A stretch of 64,000 nucleotides of DNA, from contig NZ_VCIX01000067.1 in the NCBI RefSeq assembly GCF_006345825.1, positions 16,114 through 80,113 of the forward strand, read 5' to 3'. A program made the position numbers and the translations under genes. This stretch comes from Paenibacillus paridis. Lineage in GTDB: Bacteria; Bacillota; Bacilli; Paenibacillales; Paenibacillaceae. Under the pieces are notes generated by a model that made no database searches, was not told where the DNA came from, and saw only the letters and a list, made by a program, of their open reading frames with translations. Each line of letters begins with the position of its first letter. Position 1 is the stretch's first letter. This document shows positions 1 through 9,547 of the stretch, piece after piece.

Positions 1-1145
1 AGCCAAAACGTGTGCTATCGGTTAACTTTCCCGTTCGTATGGACGATGGAAGCGTTCGTGTATTTGAGGGATACCGTTCCCAGCATAACGACGCGATTGG
101 ACCCACTAAGGGCGGCATTCGCTTCCACCCGGATGTAACACTTGACGAGGTTAAAGCACTTTCCATGTGGATGAGCTTCAAATGCGGCGTAGTAGGACTG
201 CCATATGGCGGCGGTAAAGGCGGCGTTATTTGTGATCCGCATCTTCTTAGCAAAGGCGAGCTTGAGCGTGTCAGCCGTGCTTTCATGGAAGCAATCGCTG
301 ATTTCGTAGGACCGGACAAAGATATTCCAGCTCCAGACGTATACACGACTCCGCAAATTATGGGTTGGATGATGGATACGTACAGCAGACTGAAGGGCGT
401 TAACTCCCCAGGCGTTATTACAGGCAAACCGCTTATCCTAGGCGGATCGAAAGGCCGTAATGAAGCAACAGCTCAAGGCTGTGTATATACCATTCTAGAA
501 GCGCTTAAGGATCTGGACATCCCCGTTCAAGACGCTACCGTAGCTGTACAAGGCTTTGGTAATGCAGGTCGTATCGCAGCTCGTTTGCTTAGCGAAGCAG
601 GCTGTAAAATCGTTGCTGTCAGCGACTCCAAATGTGGCATTTTTGACGCGAACGGAATAGATATTGAAAAAATCTCCACACTAAAGGATACATCTTCCAT
701 CCGCGAGTACGGCGAGTCGTTCGTAATCTCGAACGAGGCGCTGCTTGAGTTGAATGTTGATATTTTGGTGCCTGCTGCGCTTGAGAATGTCATTACAGCG
801 GCTAACGCAGACCGTATCAAAGCGAAGATTATTGCAGAAGCTGCTAACGGCCCTACAACGCCTGAAGCGGACCGCGTATTGTTCGGCAAAGGCATTACGG
901 TTATTCCAGACGTACTTGCAAATGCAGGCGGCGTAACGGTTTCGTACTTCGAGTGGGTACAAAACCTTGCGAACTACTACTGGAGCGAAGCGGAAGTGCT
1001 TGAGAAGCTTGAAACGAACATGGTCCTTTCTTATGTAGCGGTTCGCGACCTTGCTAAAGAACATGACGTAGACCTTCGTACGGCTGCTTACATGATTTCG
1101 ATTAAGCGCATCGCAGCAGCCATGGACGCTAGAGGCTGGATCTAA
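1..1145 (+). CDS. NAD(P)-glutamate dehydrogenase, 5'-truncated by window edge
   Basis: Oxidatively deaminates glutamate to 2-oxoglutarate and ammonia (or the reverse) in the cytoplasm. The frame is open to the left edge: Pro-Lys-Arg is encoded just before the GTG at 12, so that GTG is an internal valine and about 40 N-terminal residues are missing against the usual 415-430. Visible motifs, counted from that valine, are the substrate loop [10 protein letters not shown] (31-40), [10 protein letters not shown] (62-71) with the family's active-site lysine, PAPDVYT (107-112) and the Rossmann motif QGFGNAG (180-186). It resembles RocG/GudB of Bacillus; the sequence cannot tell which. ddh follows after 36 bp and may be co-transcribed. 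Family call is certain, physiological role is inferred. Confidence 0.95.
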   Translation, partial: PKRVLSVNFPVRMDDGSVRVFEGYRSQHNDAIGPTKGGIRFHPDVTLDEVKALSMWMSFKCGVVGLPYGGGKGGVICDPHLLSKGELERVSRAFMEAIADFVGPDKDIPAPDVYTTPQIMGWMMDTYSRLKGVNSPGVITGKPLILGGSKGRNEATAQGCVYTILEALKDLDIPVQDATVAVQGFGNAGRIAARLLSEAGCKIVAVSDSKCGIFDANGIDIEKISTLKDTSSIREYGESFVISNEALLELNVDILVPAALENVITAANADRIKAKIIAEAANGPTTPEADRVLFGKGITVIPDVLANAGGVTVSYFEWVQNLANYYWSEAEVLEKLETNMVLSYVAVRDLAKEHDVDLRTAAYMISIKRIAAAMDARGWI

Positions 1146-1181
1146 GCTTGAAACCATTTTAAAGGAAGAGGTGGCGGCATC

Positions 1182-2159
1182 ATGACTGAACAAATTCGTA
1201 TCGGTATCGTTGGTTACGGCAATTTGGGCCGCGGGGTAGAGCTTGCGGTTAAGCAAAACCCAGATATGAAACTAGACGCTATCTTTACCCGCAGAGACCC
1301 GGCTTCCATTCCGTCTGAGGTGAAAGCCTACTCCATTGAAGATGCAGAACGTTTTGTGGGTGACATCGACGTAATGATTTTGTGCGGCGGTTCTGCAACG
1401 GACCTACCGGAGCAAGTGCCTGCTTTCGCACGCTTGTTCCATACGGTAGACAGCTTTGACACGCATGCGCGCATTCCTGAATTTTTTGAGCAAGTGGATG
1501 CTATTGCGCAAGCAAGTGGCAAAGTTAGCGTTATTTCTACAGGCTGGGACCCGGGCTTGTTCTCGCTGAACCGCCTGCTGGCTGAATCGATTTTGCCGGA
1601 AGGCAAAGAGTATACGTTCTGGGGCAAAGGCGTGAGCCAAGGCCACTCCGATGCGATTCGCCGCGTCAAGGGTGTTAAGCATGGCGTACAATACACGATT
1701 CCGAGCGACGAGGCAGTAGGCCGCGTGCGTGCGGGAGAGAATCCGGAGCTTACTACGCGCGAGAAGCATGTCCGTGACTGTTACATCGTAGCGGAAGACG
1801 GGGCAGACCAAGAGGCAATTGCGGAGGAAATCCGTACGATGCCAAACTATTTTGCCGATTATAATACAACTGTGCACTTTATAGATGAAGCGACGATGAA
1901 AGCTGAGCATTCCTCGATGCCGCATGGCGGCATGGTGCTACGCAGCGGCAAGACGGGCGAGAACAGCACGCAAATCATCGAGTTTGGCTTGAAGCTGGAC
2001 AGCAATCCGGAATTCACAGCCAGCGTTTTGGTTGCTTATGCTAGAGCAGCTTACAAGCTGGCTCGCGAAGGCCAAGCTGGTGCGAAAACGGTTTTCGACA
2101 TTCCATTTGGTTATCTTTCGCCAAAATCTGCAGCAGAGCTTCGCAAAGAGCTTCTGTAG
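1182..2159 (+). CDS. ddh: meso-diaminopimelate D-dehydrogenase
   Basis: NADPH-dependent interconversion of meso-diaminopimelate and tetrahydrodipicolinate with ammonia, a one-step branch of lysine and peptidoglycan-precursor synthesis. It has 325 residues, full length for the family. Residues 5-16 (RIGIVGYGNLGR) form the dinucleotide-binding loop; STGWDPGLFS (about 118-127) and KGVSQGHSDAIRR (about 148-160) are characteristic of the dehydrogenase and its substrate pocket. The start is supported by AGGAAGAGG about 10 bases upstream. Coupling to the preceding glutamate dehydrogenase is consistent with ammonia/amino-acid balance, but that link is inference. No terminator is obvious after the stop. 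Confidence 0.95.
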   Translation: MTEQIRIGIVGYGNLGRGVELAVKQNPDMKLDAIFTRRDPASIPSEVKAYSIEDAERFVGDIDVMILCGGSATDLPEQVPAFARLFHTVDSFDTHARIPEFFEQVDAIAQASGKVSVISTGWDPGLFSLNRLLAESILPEGKEYTFWGKGVSQGHSDAIRRVKGVKHGVQYTIPSDEAVGRVRAGENPELTTREKHVRDCYIVAEDGADQEAIAEEIRTMPNYFADYNTTVHFIDEATMKAEHSSMPHGGMVLRSGKTGENSTQIIEFGLKLDSNPEFTASVLVAYARAAYKLAREGQAGAKTVFDIPFGYLSPKSAAELRKELL

Positions 2160-2368
2160 CACTGAACAATTTCTGAAAAAAGCCTTATATTTGACATTTT
2201 TTAACTAACACTTTTGGTAATTGTAGGATATAATGAAGAAAGTTATGAGTTAGAAACTGTCGAAATATAGCGAGAAGTGCTGATTCTTGCAGCTTCATGT
2301 GATAGAATTGAGATCAGAAGTGCCTATCAAGGGCGATTGATCAAAATCTACCAGAAAGTGAGATCAGC

Positions 2369-3154
2369 ATGATAGACATCCATACACATATTTTACCCGG
2401 CTTGGACGATGGTGCAGCGAATTGGAATGATGCTTTGAATATGGCCCGGGCAGCCGTATCAGAGGGAATTACAACCATCATTGCAACTCCTCATCACGCC
2501 AACGGGACTTATACTAATGCAGCAGTAGACGTAGCCGAGCACACTCACGCCATTAACGAACAGTTAATCGCTGCGGGTGTGCCTGTTACTATTAGGACCG
2601 GTCAGGAAATCCGTGTCCATGATGGTCTCCTTGATGCCTGGTATAGGAGGGAACTGCTGACTTTGGCGGATTCTAGCTATGTATTGATTGAGATGCCATC
2701 CTCTCGTATTCCGAAGACGATGATTGAGCTTATTCACGAGTTCAATGTCTTGAATCTCAAACCTATTATTGCTCATCCGGAGAGAAACGCGGAGGTTACG
2801 CAGCATCCGGAACGTTTGGCTGAACTGATCGACGCGGGGGCTTATGCCCAGATGACTACGCACTCCTTGTTAGGAGGGTTTGGGAAGCGCATCGAGCAGC
2901 ATGCCTGGTCACTTATGAAGAGTGGGCACATTCATATTGTTTCTTCCGACGCACACCATGTGGAGCGCCGCGGATTTCGCATGGGCGAAGCCTATTCGTT
3001 CATTGAGAGGCGGATGGGAGAACAGTGGGTGAACTATTTCAAGAGCAATGCAGAAGCTGTTATTCATGATTCTCCATTTCATAATCAACCACCGCTTGCC
3101 TCTGCTTCAGAGGGGGCTGTGCGTCGTTTTCTTTCCTATTTTTATAAAAAATAG
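2369..3154 (+). CDS. PHP-family protein-tyrosine phosphatase (CpsB/YwqE type)
   Basis: A metal-dependent phosphatase that removes phosphate from the tyrosine cluster of bacterial tyrosine kinases controlling polysaccharide synthesis. The 261 residues carry the PHP metal-binding motifs: DIHTHILPGLDDG at 3-15, ATPHH at about 40-44, AHPERN at about 136-141 and SSDAHH at about 193-198. AGAAAGTGAG precedes the ATG. The matching kinase lies 3.1 kb downstream, which fits a phosphatase/kinase pair tuning exopolysaccharide chain length. A TATAAT at 2229-2234 sits in the upstream gap, but the only TTGACA (2191-2196) is 32 bases away, so the promoter is not resolved. Family assignment is firm; the partner is inferred from context. 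Confidence 0.9.
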   Translation: MIDIHTHILPGLDDGAANWNDALNMARAAVSEGITTIIATPHHANGTYTNAAVDVAEHTHAINEQLIAAGVPVTIRTGQEIRVHDGLLDAWYRRELLTLADSSYVLIEMPSSRIPKTMIELIHEFNVLNLKPIIAHPERNAEVTQHPERLAELIDAGAYAQMTTHSLLGGFGKRIEQHAWSLMKSGHIHIVSSDAHHVERRGFRMGEAYSFIERRMGEQWVNYFKSNAEAVIHDSPFHNQPPLASASEGAVRRFLSYFYKK

Positions 3155-3277
3155 GGGATGCTAGCTTCGGTGGGAGCAATAGTAAATAGCTACATACATA
3201 ATGGTAGAACGATTGGCGTTATTAGTCATTCATCTATTAGATGGGTGCAACTATTTCTTATATAGGAGTGAATGAGA

Positions 3278-5377
3278 GTGACATTAAGAAAAAAAATTGC
3301 AGTATCTACGATTGCTGCGAGCGTAGCCCTTACGGCTTTCGCTGGAATTCCGCTAAGCAACAAGGGTCTTGCGGACAAGCTAGGACTAAATGGGGTAACT
3401 TATGCCTCCTCAGCTTTGACTGACTCTGCTCTGGTAACCGAAGCGAAGAAGCTTTACGACGCTTTGGTTGCTACAGGAGGATGGCCGAAAGTACAAGCTC
3501 TTCAAACTGCTCTGGATGGTCTTGATATCCATGTGAAAGGCGATATCGTTGATCCGATCGTCGACCGTTTCAATCCAACCGATGCAGAAGAAACGCAATT
3601 GGAAGGTTTGTTCTTCGCGGCTGTATCGTTGTCCTACAACCCTTCAGTTGAAGGCCTTGACAACCTGCGTATCCAATACGGGCCTCTTCTTCAATCATTT
3701 GCTACTGAAGCTGGAGTAGAAGATCTGACGGTTGACGATGTTGCCGAATATTTCTTCGATATTCAGAAAGAGCTTGTTGCGCAAGTGAAGAACAAGAGCT
3801 TATCCGCGCTGCTTGATCTAATGCAGAACAAAGACAGCGTTAAGCAACTTATGAGCGATGTGTTGAATGCATTGTCGGGGAAAAATTATGCGGTGCAACA
3901 AGTGTTCACTCATTACGAAGTGAAGACGGCTGACGTGCTTGAAGTGCTAACTCGCTCAAGAACGGCAGTAAACAAAGACAGCTTGTTTACGGAAGCAGCC
4001 GTTGCATTGTTTACGGCCTATGAATCTCTTAATCCACCAACGACAAACCCTGGCACTAATCCGGGTACGGTAACGCCAGTCGTTCCGCTACCGGTATCCA
4101 CGGATAAATTGCTGAATGATTTGAAAGCGGCGCTTGATAAAGCGACGGAAGCAGAGAAAGCAGCTATTATTACGAAATTTGTCACCGATGCGAAAGCAGA
4201 AATCGCGACGCTTGCTGCAATCAGTGCTTCAACTAATGTAAGCAATGTTAACGGACAAGCAGTTCTTCAACTGAACGAAACGAGCTTGCTCTCTGCCATT
4301 GCAGGTATTAGTGCCGTTTCCGATAAAGTGAAAGAAGTGGCTCCGGCTTCGGCGCTTGCAAAAACAGCTTTGATTATCAACCTGGGAGCAGTTACGCAGA
4401 AAGATGTCGTACTTAACCTTTCTGATGCAGCTGTGAAACTAGCGGCAGCTGGAAGCGTTTCTGGCGCTACCTTCGTTGTTGATAAATTTGAAATAACGAT
4501 TCCAGTTGGCGGCACATTCTCGTCAGCTATTGCCCTAACGATCAAGAAAAGCGATGCTACTGCAGAAGTAGTTGGAGCTTTGAAATCGGCTTCGGAGATT
4601 TATGATTTCAACCTGACCGTTGGCGGTACAGCAACAACATCGTTTAACCGTTCGATCGTAATTAGCATTCCGCTTGGCGATACGACTGGCCTGGATAAAG
4701 AGCTTCTTTCCGTAGCGAAAATCGTAGACGGCAAGCTAGTATTCCATGGTGGACGCGTATCAGGCAGCTCGATTATCGAATCGCGTGATTCCTTCTCTTC
4801 TTATGTTGTCGTTGAGAACAAAGTTTCGTTCAGCGATATTGCTTCCGTAGAAGCATGGGCTGGCCGCGAGATTCAAGTGGTAGCTGCCAAAGGCGCTATT
4901 GAGGGCAAGGCAGAAGGCAAATTCGTACCGAAGGATAAAGTTACTCGCGCTGAATTCGCGAAGATGCTGATCCGTGCTCTTGATCTTGAGAATGGTTCGG
5001 CAGTAGAGAGCTTTGATGATGTTAATTCTTCTGACTGGTTTGCTCCTTATGTGGCTGCCGCGGCAGACCTGAAGATCATCAACGGCCGTTCGGCTTCGAA
5101 GTTTGATCCTAATGCAACGATCACTCGTGCTGAGATGGCTACGATGATCTCTCGTGCTTTGAAAGTACAAGGAGCAGCTGATGTAACGGATGTGAACGCA
5201 GCTCTTAAAGGCTTTGCGGACGCAGCTAAGATTAACGCGACCTTGAAAGAGGGCGTAGCATTTGCAGCGACTCACAAAATCGTAATTGGCGATGCAGGCA
5301 AGTTCTTGCCGAATAACAATGCGACTCGCGCAGAAGCGGCTGTCATTATTTACCGAGCACTAAATTTCGACAATTAA
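3278..5377 (+). CDS. S-layer-homology (SLH) surface protein
   Basis: An exported protein of about 699 residues, predicted to be held on the wall through three C-terminal SLH repeats (about 508-699, with repeated TRAEFAKML / TRAEMATMI / TRAEAAVII helices) that bind pyruvylated secondary wall polymer. A signal peptide with a Lys/Arg n-region and an AVSTIAASVALTAFAG core opens the protein. The N-terminal 230 residues are largely helical and unrecognised; a PTTNPGTNPGTVTP linker near 250 leads to a beta-rich middle region also seen in other SLH proteins. Start: the ATG at 3272 lies 1 base after the AGGAGTG ribosome site, whereas the GTG at 3278 lies 7 bases away, so GTG is preferred. It sits between the phosphatase and the chain-length gene and ends in a strong terminator. 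Confidence 0.9.
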   Translation: MTLRKKIAVSTIAASVALTAFAGIPLSNKGLADKLGLNGVTYASSALTDSALVTEAKKLYDALVATGGWPKVQALQTALDGLDIHVKGDIVDPIVDRFNPTDAEETQLEGLFFAAVSLSYNPSVEGLDNLRIQYGPLLQSFATEAGVEDLTVDDVAEYFFDIQKELVAQVKNKSLSALLDLMQNKDSVKQLMSDVLNALSGKNYAVQQVFTHYEVKTADVLEVLTRSRTAVNKDSLFTEAAVALFTAYESLNPPTTNPGTNPGTVTPVVPLPVSTDKLLNDLKAALDKATEAEKAAIITKFVTDAKAEIATLAAISASTNVSNVNGQAVLQLNETSLLSAIAGISAVSDKVKEVAPASALAKTALIINLGAVTQKDVVLNLSDAAVKLAAAGSVSGATFVVDKFEITIPVGGTFSSAIALTIKKSDATAEVVGALKSASEIYDFNLTVGGTATTSFNRSIVISIPLGDTTGLDKELLSVAKIVDGKLVFHGGRVSGSSIIESRDSFSSYVVVENKVSFSDIASVEAWAGREIQVVAAKGAIEGKAEGKFVPKDKVTRAEFAKMLIRALDLENGSAVESFDDVNSSDWFAPYVAAAADLKIINGRSASKFDPNATITRAEMATMISRALKVQGAADVTDVNAALKGFADAAKINATLKEGVAFAATHKIVIGDAGKFLPNNNATRAEAAVIIYRALNFDN

Positions 5378-5395
5378 TCAAACAATAATGTAAAT

Positions 5396-5430
5396 ATCTT
5401 CCTCTCATGTAGATGGGAGGAAGATTTTTT
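5396..5430 (+). terminator. intrinsic terminator after the SLH gene
   Basis: The stem pairs ATCTTCCTC with GAGGAAGAT, extended by CAT/ATG around a short loop, and six T residues follow. It separates the SLH gene from the chain-length/kinase genes. Confidence 0.85.
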
Positions 5431-5447
5431 GTGAAAAATCTGGTGTA

Positions 5448-5476
5448 TTGTAATAATATAGATTATTATGTATTAG
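5448..5476 (+). promoter_or_regulatory. candidate sigma-A promoter with inverted repeat before the capsule regulatory genes
   Basis: TTGTAA (5448-5453) and TATTAG (5471-5476) are 17 bases apart. The inverted repeat TAATAAT-ATAG-ATTATTA (5451-5468) lies between and partly over the -35. It follows a terminator and precedes the 5539 start by about 60 bases, so a promoter is needed here, but the hexamers are imperfect and the repeat's role is a guess. Confidence 0.35.
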
Positions 5477-5538
5477 AATGTAGTTCTTTAGGATTATAAG
5501 ATGATTCTATATGACTATATTCGATGGAGGAGAATTGA

Positions 5539-6306
5539 GTGTCTAACGAACTAGATTTGCGACAGTATATGGCGATCATCAAGAAACGCTTAGCCTTAAT
5601 CATTGTGTTCGTAATCATCTGTACGGCAGCAGCAGCTGTAGTAAGCATGTTTTTCAAAGATCCGGTTTATGAGGCATCCACGAAGATTATCGTAAATCAG
5701 ACGACAGCACAGATGGCGACCGGACAGCTGGATATTAATCAGATCAATTCCAATATCAAGATGATTGATACATACAAGGAAATTATTAAGACACCGGCTA
5801 TCTTGGATAAAGTAGCTTCGAAATATTCAGAGCTGGGATTAACGACAACCGAGCTTTCACGCAAGATTCAGGTAAGCTCTGTGAATAATACGCAAGTCAT
5901 GACCTTGATCGTGCAGGACGTGGATTATAAGCAAGCGGCTCAGATTGTGAATGCAGTGTCTAAGGTGTTCCAAGAAGAGATTCAGCATATCTTCAAGGTG
6001 GAGAATGTATCGATTCTGAATGAAGCGGTCATTGACGCACAGCCAAGTCCGGTATCGCCTAACATTCCACTTAATATCGCTATCGCTTTTGTCGTTTCAT
6101 TAATGATAGCCATCGGCATTACGTTTCTGCTCGAGTACATGGATGATACGATCAAGACCGAAGCGGATGTATTGCAATTTTTAGGCCAGCCTACGCTAGC
6201 CATGATCTCAAGAATGAATACGGAGGATGCTAATTCTAGCCATAGCAGCAAAGCCAACCAAACCTACAAGGCAGGTGAATTAGAGCGTGTCTCGATTGAA
6301 AAATAA
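5539..6306 (+). CDS. Wzz/CapA-like chain-length and tyrosine-kinase modulator
   Basis: Membrane protein of the polysaccharide co-polymerase family, which sets chain length and activates the separate cytoplasmic BY-kinase, as in Bacillus YwqC or Staphylococcus CapA. It has 255 residues. The N-terminal LDLRQYMAIIKKR segment precedes a membrane helix (about 18-40), then an extracytoplasmic helical domain, then the proline motif QPSPVSPNIP (about 171-180) directly before the second helix (about 181-204), and a cytoplasmic tail. The GTG start follows GGAGGAG. The kinase gene begins 20 bases before its end, so translation is probably coupled. Function is well supported by architecture and the adjacent kinase. 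Confidence 0.9.
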   Translation: MSNELDLRQYMAIIKKRLALIIVFVIICTAAAAVVSMFFKDPVYEASTKIIVNQTTAQMATGQLDINQINSNIKMIDTYKEIIKTPAILDKVASKYSELGLTTTELSRKIQVSSVNNTQVMTLIVQDVDYKQAAQIVNAVSKVFQEEIQHIFKVENVSILNEAVIDAQPSPVSPNIPLNIAIAFVVSLMIAIGITFLLEYMDDTIKTEADVLQFLGQPTLAMISRMNTEDANSSHSSKANQTYKAGELERVSIEK

Positions 6307-6979
6307 GCGTCAGATCATTACCGTTACAAATCCGCGGTCGCCTATCTCAGAATCTTATCGCGCGCTGCGCACCAACATTGAATTTTCATCCATTGACGAA
6401 CAGCTGCAGGTATTAATGGTTTCCTCGGCGGGTCCCGGTGAGGGCAAGTCGACAACCATAACGAATCTAGCGGTGACGTTCGCGCAATCCGAGAAGAGAG
6501 TGGTGCTGATAGACGCCGATCTTCGCAAGCCTACGGCTCATCATACCTTCTCTATTTCGAATCGTTATGGACTTTCTTCCGTGATCTCTCAGCAGTGCTC
6601 GCTGGAAGAAGCGATTCAGATGTCAGATATTCCTAACTTAGATGTCATTACATCCGGCGCGATTCCACCAAATCCGGCTGAGATGATGAATTCCAAGCGA
6701 ATGACGCTAATCATTGAGAAGCTAAGGCAGATGTACGACATTATCCTCATTGATACGCCGCCGCTGCTTGCGGTAACCGATGCGCAGATTGTGGCCACCA
6801 AGAGCGATGGCGTCATTCTGGTGGTTGATCAAGGCAAGGTGAAACGCGAGATTGCAAGCAAAGCTGTGAAGAACCTGGAGAGCGTAAATGCAAAAATTTT
6901 AGGTGTTGTCCTTAATAATGTGAAGCGCAAGGCCAATGAAGAGGCCTACTATTATTATTACGGTGTGCAAGACAAGTAA
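6287..6979 (+). CDS. BY-kinase (bacterial tyrosine kinase, CapB/YwqD type)
   Basis: Autophosphorylating tyrosine kinase that cycles with the polymerisation machinery. In 230 residues it shows Walker A GPGEGKST (49-56), Walker A' VVLIDADLRKPT (72-83) and Walker B ILIDTPP (about 155-161), the three BY-kinase signatures. The C-terminus ends in a cluster of five consecutive tyrosines (EAYYYYYGVQDK), the expected phosphorylation site. The GTG start has AGGTGA 8 bases upstream, inside the end of the modulator gene. The PHP phosphatase at 2369 is the likely antagonist. Like other Gram-positive systems the kinase is split from its membrane activator. Confidence 0.93.
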   Translation: MSRLKNKRQIITVTNPRSPISESYRALRTNIEFSSIDEQLQVLMVSSAGPGEGKSTTITNLAVTFAQSEKRVVLIDADLRKPTAHHTFSISNRYGLSSVISQQCSLEEAIQMSDIPNLDVITSGAIPPNPAEMMNSKRMTLIIEKLRQMYDIILIDTPPLLAVTDAQIVATKSDGVILVVDQGKVKREIASKAVKNLESVNAKILGVVLNNVKRKANEEAYYYYYGVQDK

Positions 6980-7020
6980 CCCAATTCAAAGAGGTTCGTT
7001 TTAGTGGAGGGATGAATAAA

Positions 7021-8844
7021 GTGAGCAACAGAAATAGAATGCTAGTTATTTTGGTGGTCGATATTTGCATTATATGGGTAGCGATTGCGATATCCTATAT
7101 GTTTCGGTTTGATGGAAGTATCCCTCCCTTCTATGAGAACCAGATGCTAGTATTTGCGTTATCTACCACCTTGATCTGCGGCAGCAGTCTAGCTTTTTTT
7201 CGTATGTACAGACGAATGTGGCAGTATGCGAGCATTGGGGAAATCATAGAGTTGGCGAAAGCCATTATTATTGGACTTGTTCTTTCTTATGTTGTGACTT
7301 ATGTATTGTTTGGGAATCGCGTTCCGCTCTCGATCGCATCCCGAACACTGGAGCTTATGATTATATTTATGGGGGGCTCACGCTTCCTTTGGCGCTTAAT
7401 CCGAGTAAACAGAACAAAAAAGACAGAATTAACAAATAATGTATTAGTTGTAGGCGCAGGCGACTGTGGAGCATTGATCGCAAAGGAAATCATGACAAGC
7501 AACAGCTTCTTAGGCAATCGAATTATTGGCTTTATTGACGATGATCCACATAAACGAAATATGCAGGTCGTAGGCTTGCCGGTACTAGGTACACGGATGA
7601 ACATTGAAGAGGTTGTACATAAATATCAAATCCATGACATCATTATCGCCATGCCTTCCGCTAAGCGGGTGCATATCAGCGATATTATCAATATTTGCAA
7701 GCTTTCCGGGGCAAAGGTGAAGATCATTCCTTCCATTAACGATTTCATCAAGGGCAAGCTGGCCGTTCGATCGTTACGAAATGTAGAGGTCGAGGATCTT
7801 CTGGGCAGGGAAGCGGTGATGACCGATCTGGAAGGCATCGCGAATTACGTATCGGATAAGGTGGTTCTCGTTACCGGGGCAGGCGGCTCGATTGGCTCGG
7901 AGCTATGCCGGCAAATCTCTTCTTTCCAGCCCACCTGTCTTCTGCTTCTGGGACATGGGGAGAACAGCATTTATACGATAGAGATGGAGCTTAGAACCAA
8001 GTTCCCGCATCTGAAACTGGAAACCGTTATCGCCGATATTCAGGATCGCAGCCGAATGGATGATGTGTTCCGTAAGTTCCGGCCCCAGGTGGTCTTCCAT
8101 GCAGCGGCCCATAAGCATGTGCCCCTCATGGAGCGTAATCCATCGGAAGCTGTGAAGAACAATGTATTCGGTACCCGTAACGTAGCCGATTGTGCAGATA
8201 AATACAAAGCAGAACGATTCGTAATGATTTCCTCCGATAAGGCAGTTAATCCATCCAGCATTATGGGAGCAACGAAGAGAATTGCAGAGATGTACATACA
8301 AAGCATTAACACGATTAGTGAAACCCAGTTCGTAGCGGTCCGGTTCGGCAATGTACTTGGCAGCCGTGGCAGCGTAATCCCAAGATTCAAGGAGCAGATT
8401 GCAGCAGGCGGTCCAGTCACCGTTACCCATCCGGATATGGTTAGGTATTTTATGACGATACCAGAAGCCGTACAGTTGGTCATTCAGGCCGGTGCTTTCG
8501 CCAAGGGAGGAGAGATCTTCGTACTGGATATGGGCAAGCCGGTACGTATACTCGATCTGGCACAGGATCTTATTAGACTCTCCGGCTATGAACCGAATGT
8601 GGATATTGAGATTAACTTCAGCGGTATACGCGAGGGTGAGAAATTGTTCGAGGAGCTGCTAACCGATGAGGAAGCGGTAACATCGACTCAACATGAACGA
8701 ATTTACATAGGCAAACCAATACATATCAATAGAGTAGAGTTAGAGCTGCAATTTAAGCGAATTGAGAAAGTCATAAGTGAAGATCAGCATTCGATCAAGG
8801 ATGTTATCGAGCATCTTGTTCCTTTTTATTCCCATGTATCGTAA
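7021..8844 (+). CDS. membrane nucleoside-diphosphate-sugar 4,6-dehydratase/epimerase (CapD/PglF-like)
   Basis: Probably converts UDP-GlcNAc to a 4-keto-6-deoxy sugar nucleotide, the first step to a deoxy-amino sugar. The roughly 607 residues comprise four N-terminal membrane helices (to about 115), a CoA-binding-like Rossmann domain (VVGAGDCG near 140) and a catalytic SDR domain with GAGGSIGSE (about 289-297), HAAAHKHVPLME and SSDKAVNPSS, which replaces the YxxxK tyrosine region in this subfamily. Start: the ATG at 7012 abuts GGAGGG, while the GTG at 7021 is 9 bases from it and is preferred. It lies 41 bases after the kinase in the same operon. The exact substrate and stereochemistry are not visible. 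Confidence 0.88.
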   Translation: MSNRNRMLVILVVDICIIWVAIAISYMFRFDGSIPPFYENQMLVFALSTTLICGSSLAFFRMYRRMWQYASIGEIIELAKAIIIGLVLSYVVTYVLFGNRVPLSIASRTLELMIIFMGGSRFLWRLIRVNRTKKTELTNNVLVVGAGDCGALIAKEIMTSNSFLGNRIIGFIDDDPHKRNMQVVGLPVLGTRMNIEEVVHKYQIHDIIIAMPSAKRVHISDIINICKLSGAKVKIIPSINDFIKGKLAVRSLRNVEVEDLLGREAVMTDLEGIANYVSDKVVLVTGAGGSIGSELCRQISSFQPTCLLLLGHGENSIYTIEMELRTKFPHLKLETVIADIQDRSRMDDVFRKFRPQVVFHAAAHKHVPLMERNPSEAVKNNVFGTRNVADCADKYKAERFVMISSDKAVNPSSIMGATKRIAEMYIQSINTISETQFVAVRFGNVLGSRGSVIPRFKEQIAAGGPVTVTHPDMVRYFMTIPEAVQLVIQAGAFAKGGEIFVLDMGKPVRILDLAQDLIRLSGYEPNVDIEINFSGIREGEKLFEELLTDEEAVTSTQHERIYIGKPIHINRVELELQFKRIEKVISEDQHSIKDVIEHLVPFYSHVS

Positions 8845-8876
8845 GCAAACAGTCTATCTTAGCGGAGGCGAATAAG

Positions 8877-9500
8877 ATGAAAAAGTGGAAAAAGGTATTG
8901 ATTTGGGTTGCATCAATTATTGTGATATTGGGAGTCGGGGGCTTATTTGCAGCAAACTATGCTGTGGATAAGCTTATTTCTTCATTATCGGAGAGCCTTG
9001 AGAATGAGATCCTAAATGAAACGATGAATGAGACTGTGGATGGTGCAGTTACGGAAGGAACTGATCCAGTAGCAGGGGCAACGGATGCCCCTGTAACAGA
9101 TGAAGGCACTCAGGAAACGGATACAGCAGGGGAACCATCTACGAGCCCTGAAAAAACACCAGATACAAACAACGGTACTTCTACAGGTGAGGTTGCTAAA
9201 CCGTCTGACGGAGGTTATAAAGCAGAAGTTAGTATCGATAAAGCGAAAGATGTTCAGGAAAAAATTACGGTTGGCGAGAAAGCTCAGCTTACATCTGTGT
9301 TCTTAAAGGAATTAAGTATGTCTGATATTAAGGAACTACAGGGCTTAGCAAGTGGTGGGCTCAGTGTCGAAGATAAGAAAAAGGCGAGAAGTATCATTTT
9401 GGATAAATTATCGCCTGAACAATATGATGAACTCATTCAGATTGCTAAGAAGTATGGATTAAGTCAGGGTAGATCATACGAACAAGTAGTAAAAAAATGA
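8877..9500 (+). CDS. membrane-anchored protein with Thr/Glu-rich stalk, unknown function
   Basis: Not a family I recognise. The 207 residues begin with a Lys/Trp-rich n-region (MKKWKKV) and one hydrophobic helix (about 8-30) without a lipobox, so it is likely a single-pass protein with its C-terminus outside. Residues about 45-110 are a low-complexity T/E/D/P/S linker, and about 118-207 form a charged, helical domain with no cysteine. An AGCGGAGGCG ribosome site precedes the ATG. It lies between the dehydratase and galU, only 32 bases after the former, so it is probably part of the export/assembly operon. Its layout (anchor, stalk, small helical domain) matches the protein at 24664, but I see no clear sequence similarity. 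Confidence 0.75.
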   Translation: MKKWKKVLIWVASIIVILGVGGLFAANYAVDKLISSLSESLENEILNETMNETVDGAVTEGTDPVAGATDAPVTDEGTQETDTAGEPSTSPEKTPDTNNGTSTGEVAKPSDGGYKAEVSIDKAKDVQEKITVGEKAQLTSVFLKELSMSDIKELQGLASGGLSVEDKKKARSIILDKLSPEQYDELIQIAKKYGLSQGRSYEQVVKK

Positions 9501-9547
9501 AATTAACATTGTATATAGCTTATGTGACGAAATAGGGGGAGATAATA

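Noticed and set aside
2191..2234. TTGACA and TATAAT as one promoter before the phosphatase gene
   Set aside because: The spacing is 32 bases, too long for sigma-A; the -10 may be used with another -35.
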